Positions 28,409 to 38,252 of a DNA stretch of 64,000 nucleotides are shown here, one piece after another. A program made the translations under genes and the position numbers. The DNA comes from Gracilaria gracilis (Eukaryota; Rhodophyta; Florideophyceae; Gracilariales; Gracilariaceae): assembly GCA_030374805.1 (NCBI GenBank), contig JARGSG010000265.1, positions 1-64,000 on the forward strand. The letters are read 5' to 3'. Under the pieces are notes generated by a model. The model had not been told where the DNA came from. It saw only the letters and a list, made by a program, of their open reading frames with translations, and did no database searches. Positions within the stretch are counted from its first letter, which is position 1. Each line of letters begins with the position of its first letter.

Positions 28409-31400
28409 AGTTTGTGTACTGGTAGGTTTTGAGAGGTAGGAGTGTGGGCATTGACACTGGTCGGCGAATGGAGTGCAGGTGGAGGTCTTGTTAGAAGAGT
28501 ATATGTGGAGGGAAATGATTTGGAAGGCAGAGATAGTTTTGAACTGGTTGGTTGAGAGCGACGGCACGAAATCGGATTTTCATAGGTACCTTGGTGTAGT
28601 AGAAGGCAGTCATTGTGGTTTGTGTGAAATATGGAGATGTGGGGGAGAGAGTGTACAGTTGAGTTGGTACGTCTGAACACCATGGCAGCGAAAAGAGGTG
28701 GAGGGTGCGGGTAGGGATCTAGAGCGCTTTGGAAGGTGTGGAGCGGTGAGAACAATTGGGCATTCGGAAGTGATGCGAAATGCTGCCACGGGCACTCGTT
28801 GTCGGCCAGGAGAGCGTAAAGGTGGCATGCTTTATAATGCGTTGCGCTCAAATAGAGACGACAGACGACAGTGGCACTGAAGGCGGGTTTGGGGTTTCGA
28901 GAAGCATTTGTGTTTTGGTTTCGGTTTGGACAAGGGTCTGCCGAGTAATTGAGACGGGCGTTCCAGACGGTCCTTCGCCAACCAGTGAGCATGAGGATGT
29001 GATGAGTGCAGTTGGTATAATAAACTATGATGTTGAGTGAGAGATAACGTTCAGGATGTAGAGGTATTGTACACAATTAATGTGTTGCAAAATGTGGGAC
29101 GTTTCATAATTATGTTTAGAAGATATAGTAAATATAGATCACAGGGCTAGAGCGTGAAGGCATAGGGTGGTGCGTTGAAATGTAATACACGTCTATTAAG
29201 AGTAGCGGGAGATATAAAATTTGGTAGTTTGTGTACTGGTAGGTTTTGAGAGGTAGGAGTGTGGGCATTGACACTGGTCGGCGAATGGAGTGCAGGTGGA
29301 GGTCTTGTTAGAAGAGTATATGTGGAGGGAAATGATTTGGAAGGCAGAGATAGTTTTGAACTGGTTGGTTGAGAGCGACGGCACGAAATCGGATTTTCAT
29401 AGGTACCTTGGTGTAGTAGAAGGCAGTCATTGTGGTTTGTGTGAAATATGGAGATGTGGGGGAGAGAGTGTACAGTTGAGTTGGTACGTCTGAACACCAT
29501 GGCAGCGAAAAGAGGTGGAGGGTGCGGGTAGGGATCTAGAGCGCTTTGGAAGGTGTGGAGCGGTGAGAACAATTGGGCATTCGGAAGTGATGCGAAATGC
29601 TGCCACGGGCACTCGTTGTCGGCCAGGAGAGCGTAAAGGTGGCATGCTTTATAATGCGTTGCGCTCAAATAGAGACGACAGACGACAGTGGCACTGAAGG
29701 CGGGTTTGGGGTTTCGAGAAGCATTTGTGTTTTGGTTTCGGTTTGGACAAGGGTCTGCCGAGTAATTGAGACGGGCGTTCCAGACGGTCCTTCGCCAACC
29801 AGTGAGCATGAGGATGTGATGAGTGCAGTTGGTATAATAAACTATGATGTTGAGTGAGAGATAACGTTCAGGATGTAGAGGTATTGTACACAATTAATGT
29901 GTTGCAAAATGTGGGACGTTTCATAATTATGTTTAGAAGATATAGTAAATATAGATCACAGGGCTAGAGCGTGAAGGCATAGGGTGGTGCGTTGAAATGT
30001 AATACACGTCTATTAAGAGTAGCGGGAGATATAAAATTTGGTAGTTTGTGTACTGGTAGGTTTTGAGAGGTAGGAGTGTGGGCATTGACACTGGTCGGCG
30101 AATGGAGTGCAGGTGGAGGTCTTGTTAGAAGAGTATATGTGGAGGGAAATGATTTGGAAGGCAGAGATAGTTTTGAACTGGTTGGTTGAGAGCGACGGCA
30201 CGAAATCGGATTTTCATAGGTACCTTGGTGTAGTAGAAGGCAGTCATTGTGGTTTGTGTGAAATATGGAGATGTGGGGGAGAGAGTGTACAGTTGAGTTG
30301 GTACGTCTGAACACCATGGCAGCGAAAAGAGGTGGAGGGTGCGGGTAGGGATCTAGAGCGCTTTGGAAGGTGTGGAGCGGTGAGAACAATTGGGCATTCG
30401 GAAGTGATGCGAAATGCTGCCACGGGCACTCGTTGTCGGCCAGGAGAGCGTAAAGGTGGCATGCTTTATAATGCGTTGCGCTCAAATAGAGACGACAGAC
30501 GACAGTGGCACTGAAGGCGGGTTTGGGGTTTCGAGAAGCATTTGTGTTTTGGTTTCGGTTTGGACAAGGGTCTGCCGAGTAATTGAGACGGGCGTTCCAG
30601 ACGGTCCTTCGCCAACCAGTGAGCATGAGGATGTGATGAGTGCAGTTGGTATAATAAACTATGATGTTGAGTGAGAGATAACGTTCAGGATGTAGAGGTA
30701 TTGTACACAATTAATGTGTTGCAAAATGTGGGACGTTTCATAATTATGTTTAGAAGATATAGTAAATATAGATCACAGGGCTAGAGCGTGAAGGCATAGG
30801 GTGGTGCGTTGAAATGTAATACACGTCTATTAAGAGTAGCGGGAGATATAAAATTTGGTAGTTTGTGTACTGGTAGGTTTTGAGAGGTAGGAGTGTGGGC
30901 ATTGACACTGGTCGGCGAATGGAGTGCAGGTGGAGGTCTTGTTAGAAGAGTATATGTGGAGGGAAATGATTTGGAAGGCAGAGATAGTTTTGAACTGGTT
31001 GGTTGAGAGCGACGGCACGAAATCGGATTTTCATAGGTACCTTGGTGTAGTAGAAGGCAGTCATTGTGGTTTGTGTGAAATATGGAGATGTGGGGGAGAG
31101 AGTGTACAGTTGAGTTGGTACGTCTGAACACCATGGCAGCGAAAAGAGGTGGAGGGTGCGGGTAGGGATCTAGAGCGCTTTGGAAGGTGTGGAGCGGTGA
31201 GAACAATTGGGCATTCGGAAGTGATGCGAAATGCTGCCACGGGCACTCGTTGTCGGCCAGGAGAGCGTAAAGGTGGCATGCTTTATAATGCGTTGCGCTC
31301 AAATAGAGACGACAGACGACAGTGGCACTGAAGGCGGGTTTGGGGTTTCGAGAAGCATTTGTGTTTTGGTTTCGGTTTGGACAAGGGTCTGCCGAGTAAT

Positions 31401-32433
31401 TGAGACGGGCGTTCCAGACGGTCCTTCGCCAACCAGTGAGCATGAGGATGTGATGAGTGCAGTTGGTATAATAAACTATGATGTTGAGTGAGAGATAACG
31501 TTCAGGATGTAGAGGTATTGTACACAATTAATGTGTTGCAAAATGTGGGACGTTTCATAATTATGTTTAGAAGATATAGTAAATATAGATCACAGGGCTA
31601 GAGCGTGAAGGCATAGGGTGGTGCGTTGAAATGTAATACACGTCTATTAAGAGTAGCGGGAGATATAAAATTTGGTAGTTTGTGTACTGGTAGGTTTTGA
31701 GAGGTAGGAGTGTGGGCATTGACACTGGTCGGCGAATGGAGTGCAGGTGGAGGTCTTGTTAGAAGAGTATATGTGGAGGGAAATGATTTGGAAGGCAGAG
31801 ATAGTTTTGAACTGGTTGGTTGAGAGCGACGGCACGAAATCGGATTTTCATAGGTACCTTGGTGTAGTAGAAGGCAGTCATTGTGGTTTGTGTGAAATAT
31901 GGAGATGTGGGGGAGAGAGTGTACAGTTGAGTTGGTACGTCTGAACACCATGGCAGCGAAAAGAGGTGGAGGGTGCGGGTAGGGATCTAGAGCGCTTTGG
32001 AAGGTGTGGAGCGGTGAGAACAATTGGGCATTCGGAAGTGATGCGAAATGCTGCCACGGGCACTCGTTGTCGGCCAGGAGAGCGTAAAGGTGGCATGCTT
32101 TATAATGCGTTGCGCTCAAATAGAGACGACAGACGACAGTGGCACTGAAGGCGGGTTTGGGGTTTCGAGAAGCATTTGTGTTTTGGTTTCGGTTTGGACA
32201 AGGGTCTGCCGAGTAATTGAGACGGGCGTTCCAGACGGTCCTTCGCCAACCAGTGAGCATGAGGATGTGATGAGTGCAGTTGGTATAATAAACTATGATC
32301 TTGAGTGAGAGATAACGTTCAGGATGTAGAGGTATTGTACACAATAAATGTGTTGCAAAATGTGGGGCGTTTCATAATTATGTTTAGAAGATATAGTAAA
32401 TATAGATCACAGGGCTAGAGCGTGAAGGCATAG
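28409..32433. repeat. Distal satellite block beginning at a 144-bp deletion
   Basis: The spacing between landmarks 27800 and 28473 is 673 instead of 817. The sequence jumps from ACAATTAAT at about 28,408 directly to AGTTTGTGTACTGG, so 144 bp are missing, including the stretch that in other copies carries the TATAAAA motif. The following four copies are full length, and all carry the ATTCGGAAG variant. The last full copy begins to show edge-specific changes (GATCTTG, AATAAATG, GGGGCG). Confidence 0.9.
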
Positions 32434-33182
32434 GGGGGAGAGCGACGGCACGAAATCGGATTTTCATAGGCACCTTGGTGTAGTAGAAGGCAGTCATTGT
32501 GGTTTGTGTGAAATATGGAGATGTGGGGGAGAGAGTGTACAGTTGAGTTGGTACGTCTGAACACCATGGCAGCGAAAAGAGGTGGAGGGTGCGGGTAGGG
32601 ATCTAGAGCGCTTTGGAAGGTGTGGAGCGGTGAGAACAATTGGGCATTCGGAAGTGATGCGAAATGCTGCCACGGGCACTCGTTGTCGGCCAGGAGAGCG
32701 TAAAGGTGGCATGCTTTATAATGCGTTGCGCTCAAATAGAGACGACAGACGACAGTGGCACTGAAGGCGGGTTTGGGGTTTCGAGAAGCATTTGTGTTTT
32801 GGTTTCGGTTTGGACAAGGGTCTGCCGAGTAATTGAGACGGGCGTTCTAGACGGTCCTTCGCCAACCAGTGAGCATGAGGATGTGATGAGTGCAGTTGGT
32901 ATAATAAACTATGATCTTGAGTGAGAGATAACGTTCAGGATGTAGAGGTATTGTACACAATAAATGTGTTGCAAAATGTGGGGCGTTTCATAATTATGTT
33001 TAGAAGATATAGTAAATATAGATCACAGGGCTAGAGCGTGAAGGCATAGGGGGGAGAGCGACGGCACGAAATCGGATTTTCATAGGCACCTTGGTGTAGT
33101 AGAAGGCAGTCATTGTGGTTTGTGTGAAATATGGAGATGTGGGGGAGAGAGTGTACAGTTGAACTCGTACGTCTGAACACCA
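32434..33182. repeat. Internally deleted terminal satellite copies and array edge
   Basis: At 32,431 and again at 33,047 the sequence passes from AGGCATAGGG straight into GGGAGAGCGACGG, which skips about 201 bp of the unit. The two identical junctions lie 616 bp apart, so the deleted unit was itself duplicated in tandem. These copies share edge-specific substitutions (AGGCACC for AGGTACC, GATCTTG, AATAAATG, GGGGCG). The last partial copy diverges at GAACTCGTACG (about 33,162), and similarity to the unit stops around ACACCAAGC at 33,182. Confidence 0.9.
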
Positions 33183-33634
33183 AGCTAAACTGAAACTGCG
33201 CAGAATGGTGAATCAGATAAGAGCAAAGGTACTGCCATTGTGCTCGAGGGCGTAATAGAAGTAGCGTAGGAGGAGGAGCGCGCAATGTCTGAGTGCTGAA
33301 CGTAATTTTCCGGATGGTTGAAGTTGAGGAACGCAATTTTGGTGGTGCAAACGCAATTTTGCAGGCGAATGAAGTGTTTGTGATGAAGCGTGGGATGGGT
33401 ACAGCTGTCGAATGGCGTAAAGTAGAGCACGTTGGGAGTGTGGAAACGTAATTTCCGGTGACCCCCCCCACAACGTATTTTTCAGGCCGATTTGCGGACG
33501 GGACTATAGATAGGGCATAATTCCCTATACTCTTTTGGTATATATCCTAATCTATATCAGCGTTCATTTAAGTCCGTGTGGGCCACACTCCCACCCTCTT
33601 CAGCCGGCAAGCCGCACGGTTTTGTGCTAAAGTC
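33183..33634. other. Unique sequence after the array, no gene recognised
   Basis: This spacer between the satellite edge and the first unique ORF contains four loosely similar short words (ACGTAATTTTCCGG, ACGCAATTTTGG, ACGCAATTTTGC, ACGTAATTTCCGG) at about 33,300, 33,332, 33,350 and 33,446, plus a C8 run at about 33,463-33,470. I see no coding pattern or terminal repeats. It may be a decayed insertion or the original flank of the array. Confidence 0.4.
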
Positions 33635-34020
33635 ATGCCGCAATTCAAGCCTAACGCAGCGGCACTTGTTTCCGAAGTCACCGACGATAATCTTCATGTC
33701 CCCCGCTGTCCACTCGTCGAAAAGGATGCTTCCGAGAGCTCACGTCAATCATCTGGTTTTTGTGTGAGTGCGGATATCCCCTGGTCATCTAAACGGATGG
33801 AAGAGTTCGAATCAATGTTGCTTAACATCGCACGCGGAACTTTTCTATTTGGTTTCGTAGAAACTATGCTTCGTATCTTGGTCAGCCGTCTCCCGAATGT
33901 GTATCTCCGAGGTATACTGCTTGGTCTGCGTGTGGCGTGGGAGCGCCTGCGCTGGTCAAGGTCCACAATGGCGAGGTTATGCACCTCATCGAATTACTGA
34001 AGTCTCGCGGCATTGAGTAA
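33635..34020 (+). CDS. Small hypothetical protein, one apparent frame slip
   Basis: From the ATG at 33,635 a frame begins MPQFKPNAAALVSEVTDDN and is coding-like up to about 33,840. It then continues coherently in a different frame (RRNYASYLGQPSPECVSPRY, ending LLKSRGIE) to the TAA at 34,018-34,020. The switch falls on the T4 run at 33,841-33,844, and one extra T would join the two parts into a protein of about 128 residues. I do not recognise the family. There are no membrane segments and no obvious signal peptide. It sits between the satellite edge and a foldback element, so it may be a remnant of a larger mobile ORF. Confidence 0.4.
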
Positions 34021-34080
34021 TATGCTTCTAGCATCTTTCTTTAGTGTAGTTGTCACATTGTCCCTTTCGCATCATGAATA

Positions 34081-34495
34081 ACCCAGTGAGACAAAATGAT
34101 GTTCCTTGGATGTCCATTGGATGTTCGATATTGGACATCTAAAGTGCATCTTATACATATCTGACGGACGTCCTGGATGTCCTTCAGATATCCATAAGAT
34201 GTCCATAAGATTTCCTAAAGATGAGCGTAAAAGATATGCATTGGACGTTCTAGTTAAGTCCACCAGATGTACGTCGGATGTGCAATAATATGTCCGTTGG
34301 ATGCTCCGGTCTTCTAGCAGATCCACGGGGTATTTTTTAGACATCCGGTGAGCATCTCACGTACGTCTTATTGCAAATCTGTGGGATATCCAAAGTGCAT
34401 CTTTTACGGACATCCATAGAACATCTTTGGTGTGTCTGACGTACATCCATAAAATACAGTGCGCATCCAAGGTACATCACCGTGGTTCACTGGGT
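34081..34495. mobile_element. Foldback/MITE element with GGATGTCC-type internal repeats
   Basis: The left end begins ACCCAGTG and the right end finishes CACTGGGT, and imperfect inverted similarity continues inward (ATGATGTTCCTTGGATG against GTGATGTACCTTGGATG on the other strand). The interior is packed with imperfect GGATGTCC, GGACGTCC and GATATCC words in both orientations every 10-20 bp, giving strong self-complementarity. No ORF of note is present. A clear target-site duplication is not visible (AATA on the left, AAAC on the right). This is a non-autonomous foldback-like element; its autonomous partner is unknown. Confidence 0.65.
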
Positions 34496-34664
34496 AAACC
34501 AAACGTGCTCCCTTGCTAGAACCAGCTATGCTGTGCAGTTCGGCAGGGAGCAGAGCGTCCTTGTCACCTCTGTGTTGACAGTGACGCGCCACTGAGCGCG
34601 AAACGCTGCATTCTTCATGCTACCGCTTCAGCAGGGGGCACACCCACGCGCAGCACAGTCATCG

Positions 34665-35045
34665 ACTTTCCTTGCCGGGGCGGTGGTGCGATGCAGCGCA
34701 TCGCATTCTCCTGGTTGCGGCGGCGCAGTACCGCGGCGGCGCAGTACCGCCATTGCCGGGACGCGCCCAGCGCCGCTGCCACTCTTATCTGTCCGCCGTC
34801 AAAGCGGAGAAACAAGCGCCACCGAGCCCCTTTTCCGGCCGTTTTTGTGGGGGCGCAACAAGCGCCGACGACGTCCCTTTATGGTCACCTTCGCGGCCGC
34901 GCAACAAGCGCTGCCGACTCTTTTCTGGTGCCACCAGTGCGGTGCCGCGCCCAGCGCGGCCAAAGTTCTTATCCGGTATCCGGTGCGGCGGCGCTTGTTG
35001 CGCCACCACCTCTTTTCTAGCGCCGCTGTTGCGGCGGCACCCTCA
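34665..35045. repeat. Degenerate 46-bp GC-rich minisatellite
   Basis: AACAAGCGCC-type words begin at 34,811, 34,857 and 34,903, and related words (GCCCAGCGC, TTGTTGCGCC) follow at 34,949 and 34,995 and precede at 34,765, all on a 46-bp register. About eight degenerate copies are present. Because 46 is not a multiple of three, the same peptide-like text cycles through three plus-strand frames, which is why three overlapping open frames of 109-149 codons appear here. None should be taken as a gene. A 16-bp direct duplication lies near 34,715-34,750. Confidence 0.7.
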
Positions 35046-35616
35046 CGCGGCGTGGAGGCGGTGTGAGGCGTTCTTTATACTTCCCCATCCGGAGAGTTCT
35101 CCGAAGATATGGGGATAGACGGCTCCGGGGCTGTCCCATGGAATATCGAGACACCCCCTGGAAACTGCCACCACAGATACTCACCACTCCCCATCTACAC
35201 AGTCTTCACCTAAATGCACGCTTCACCACTATGCAGCGAAAAGTCATGGCCATAATGCCACGGCTTCTGCTAATAGAGTTCACCTTATTTCTCAATGGCT
35301 GTTGGATGGCTGGGGCCTTTGAAATACGGCTCAGTTCGTGATTGCGGCCTGGGAATTCTGAATGATGTTGAGCACTATATTTGGATAGGTACAGAGCCAC
35401 CATATACAAGTGGCATTTGCCTCAACCCCCTTCTGAACTGTCGGGGTCTTGTCCTAGCTCATACCGTCACAAAATGGCCGGAGAAAATGTTATCCTTCTT
35501 ACTAATAGAGCGTTTCTTTCTATGGTATGCATCGTAGGAGAGTGCGCGTCCGGATCGTACGCAGTAAAGCCGTCGAGTCACATAATAAACCAAAACAGGG
35601 ACAAACGGTGTTCCCT

Positions 35617-35658
35617 CCGTCTGGTGTCCCCCAACATCCGCCAGGGGGGCCCAGACGG
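35617..35658. other. GC-rich stem-loop
   Basis: CCGTCTGG and CCAGACGG form an 8-bp outer stem, and an inner CCCCC pairs with GGGGG around an 11-nt loop. There is no following U-tract and no adjacent gene, so I do not call it a terminator. It may be part of an element end. Confidence 0.4.
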
Positions 35659-36108
35659 CCAGCGTTTACTGAGTAGCACTGCCCGCAGCGTGAGCTAACG
35701 GAGCAGCGAACGAGCCGCGAGCTGCATCTTGCCTCAGATGCGCGCGCTGAAACGCGTGGCCAGCGCGCTCAAAGCACAAGCAAAGCACACACCCCCCACT
35801 CGCACAACTCATCCCTGAAACCGTAGAGTGCGTAGAGTAGTGCGAGCCAAACAGTTCCCCTCATCAGAACATAACAGAGCGAGCGCATTGCATTGATAAG
35901 CAGGCCAGACGACTAGTAGTGGACACCGGCCTGCGGAGCGCTGTGCCAGGCACCCAGAACCTGAGCGATTACCACGCAGCAGCCTCATGTCTGGATGCAG
36001 TCGCAATGCAGTTGAACATGCTTCAAATTAACATTGTCATTTCCTCAAAAAGCAGAAGGCCAAGCATCGGTACCATCCGTGCAGTAACAGCTTGATGTAG
36101 CATGTGTC

Positions 36109-36324
36109 ATGGCGCGAGCGCATTGGTACAACATTTCAGACCGAAATGACTATCTTCAGCACTACATGAAGCAGTGCATGCACTGCCGTACCATCCGCAG
36201 TCGTAGATCGCCACGGTTTCCTTCAACCCAGCGATCGATTGCACATCCACGATCTAGCGAAGAAGAGCAGGCTTCGGTGCAGCTATTGTCTAGCTCTTCG
36301 ACGGGCTCTCACCAGTGCGTCTAG
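36109..36324 (+). pseudogene. Possible retroelement integrase zinc-binding fragment
   Basis: The frame starts MARAHWYNISDRNDYLQHYM, then KQCMHCRTIRSRR. The spacing His...Tyr...CxxC resembles the H2C2 zinc-binding region of Ty3/gypsy-type integrases, in which a histidine helix is followed by a CxxC. Only this short part is recognisable; what follows does not match an integrase core. A chance resemblance is quite possible. Confidence 0.2.
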
Positions 36325-36842
36325 ATCGTTGCTACGGCACCACTGCCGTAGCGTGGTCCGTAATCCAAAAGAAAATGCAGGTTTCGAGGGATACAAGATC
36401 CGAAAAGCCAGAAACCGTGGGCTAGCGCAGCTATGCTGACAAGTCGGGGTGTCTCGGCACCCGAGAAAACCGAGATTCGGAGCGATGCGCGCCGGGAAGT
36501 GGAGGCCGAAAGTGGCCGGCGGCTCGTAGTCCGATCTGTGATCCGGCTACTGCAAAACGATGAAGACATTACACCGCGACCACGACTGCAACAGCAGAGG
36601 GACCCGGGAAAAACTTTCCGTCATTGACATCTCAATAGTTTCTCCGCATGTCATTTCTTTTTCATAAATGCTCAAGGCATTTTCAATGAATCAATTTTTT
36701 CAAAAACAATTAATTCATTAGAGCTTCATTAGATTTCCATGCAATGAAAAATAATGACGTTAGATTTGCTCCAATGAAGAAACAGCATCCGTGATTGAAA
36801 ATCGTATGAATTCCCACTGTAAATCGAATGCACGAGTTTTAG

Positions 36843-37970
36843 GTGGGGGAGCGGTGCACATTGAGCAATAGAACAAGAATTGCGAAGTCGATACAAGCAT
36901 GCGACGATGCCGAAAATAAGGACGTCGAAAACGAAAATGCAGCGCACTCATCCAATGGCAACGAAGAACCAAGTGCACCTATAATTGAAAGGTCCGTACG
37001 ACGATATCCCAGGAGGGAAAGGCGCTCACGGTATTTCTTCATAAGAAGCGACCGGACCTCTCCAGAATGTGAAAATGAGCCGGAAAATTCAGAGCAACCA
37101 GTAGAAGAGGCTTGGGAGTTTGAGAGCCTACTTTCCATCACACTAACAAAACAGCAGAGCAGTGAGTTTTATGCTGTACAGCATGTATCAGGCAAAGTTC
37201 GCATATTTTCTTTGGTAGAGTGCAAAGCAGTATTCGGTAAAACCGTGTAAAAGTGGTGCCGCGACCCTCCCGGCATCCAGTTAACGGACGACGTCGCAGC
37301 GCGATACGGCCTGTATGATGAGGGTAACGTTGAACTGTAGCCAATCGATGAATTGAAATTCGTTGAGAAGGATTGCGTGCTGCATGGGCAATTTGGTGTG
37401 CGCATATATCATGAACCAGCATACTACGCCAGAAACCATGACGAACCACAATTGGGCTCGTGCTGTGTTACACTAAACAGCATTGACGGACCTGGTCTCA
37501 ACGCGTCCTTGATGCAACCGGGTATATAGCACGGCCCATTGCAGTGCGATGTACTACGAACTGGAAAACGGTTCTCTTTAGCGCCCCGCAGCACCACATT
37601 AGCCATCGATGCAATGGATAGTTTCTGCAGGGCCCACCCAAGACGGGCTGTCCAAGTCTCCAGTCCCGGAAACCGTCCACATTTCAAATGCACCAAAAAG
37701 TACCACCTGTGCAATGAAACCATGACGATATCACACTCAGACCACTTCTGGATGCATGCTTCTATCGTCAATGCAGCGCATCGAGTAGTTGGTCAACGTT
37801 TTACCAGGACCACCTTTCTTGCATCCTACATTCCGCCGTTACCGAACTTTGCGGATGTTGGTCGATGGCTCCAATGTACAGCAGGATGTCTGCAGCTGAA
37901 TCGCATCAAGAAGCTAAACCCGGAAACGAATACGCTGCGGTGGATCGCAGAACAAGTAGACGGAGTGTAA
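36843..37970 (+). pseudogene. Unknown protein gene with three in-frame stops
   Basis: A single plus-strand frame from about 36,843 to the TAA at 37,968-37,970 reads as protein throughout except for TAA at 37,248, TAG at 37,338 and TAG at 37,527. The text on both sides of each stop stays coherent, for example SPGNRPHFKCTKKYHLCNET near 37,660. The N-terminal third is acidic and Glu/Ser-rich with an Arg-rich patch (RRYPRRERRSRY). If read through, it would be about 375 residues. Each stop could arise from a glutamine codon by one C-to-T change, but that is true of any TAA or TAG. I do not recognise a domain. It lies in the same direction as the sequence before it and opposite to the copia remnant that follows. 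Confidence 0.4.
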
Positions 37971-38252
37971 TTACTGCGCCTCAGAGCGAGGACGTAGATC
38001 ACGTTGTCTGCGTCGATTCACAGAGTGCACAGATACTAGATTCCGTCGAGCCTCATCTACTTGAGCTTTCTTATAAGGCCCTGTGCGGGTGCCAAAGTGG
38101 AACTGGAAACGGTGTTCGGGTCATGGAGCTTCGACGGCTAGTGTTCTATGATCAGGGCAAGGGTAGTTGCAAGCGAAGGAGGGAGCACACAGCCGTAACG
38201 TCAACTCTCATCTGAGATTTATCGTCTTGACGTCAACGTGTTTCCTAGCATA
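37971..38252. other. Spacer between unknown gene and copia remnant
   Basis: No ORF is convincing here. Position and orientation make this the place where the 3' LTR of the minus-strand copia element would be expected, but I could not find a matching second LTR copy on the other side of the element. Confidence 0.3.

Larger units (their letters stand above)
1..33182. repeat. 817-bp tandem satellite array, about 40 copies
   Basis: A landmark GTGCAGGTGG recurs at 45, 855, 1669, 2483, 3297, 4115 and so on, then at exactly 817-bp steps (8194, 9011, 9828 ... 15547, 16364), continuing to 31741. That gives 40 landmark copies, followed by two shortened copies and a partial one ending at about 33,182. 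The window starts inside a unit, so the array extends leftward. The plus strand is visibly rich in G and purines, with many GGAGG, GTGGAG and GAGAG runs, and poor in C. No rRNA, tRNA or known transposon domain is recognisable in the unit, so this is a large-unit satellite of unknown identity. Junction-to-junction spacing shows head-to-tail arrangement throughout with no inverted copies. Confidence 0.98.
35046..36842. other. Unassigned degenerate sequence
   Basis: No continuous coding frame is convincing here. Small open frames overlap on both strands. The only items supported are a hairpin at 35,617-35,658, a short integrase-like peptide at about 36,109 and an AT-rich stretch at 36,640-36,800 that includes a near-palindrome at about 36,687-36,719 (TGAATCAATT and AATTAATTCA). 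The region probably consists of old, overlapping transposon debris. Confidence 0.4.

Noticed and set aside
1..33182. Many short plus-strand open frames in every satellite unit (60-86 codons) and alternative minus-strand frames
   Set aside because: They repeat exactly with the 817-bp period, overlap one another on both strands and show no domain. They reflect the unit's strand skew.
1..33182. Array as rDNA, histone cluster or other tandem gene array
   Set aside because: No conserved rRNA, 5S or histone text is visible in the unit.
1..33182. Array as CRISPR
   Set aside because: The unit is 817 bp with no spacer-repeat alternation; it is a eukaryotic-style satellite.
34617..35118. Three overlapping plus-strand ORFs of 109-149 codons as a gene
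   Set aside because: They are one 46-bp repeat read in three frames.
35290..35380. Possible 18S rRNA trace (ATACGGCTCAGT)
   Set aside because: Only about a dozen bases resemble rRNA, with nothing on either side.
35617..35658. Intrinsic transcription terminator
   Set aside because: No T-tract follows the stem, no gene ends here, and the genome looks eukaryotic.
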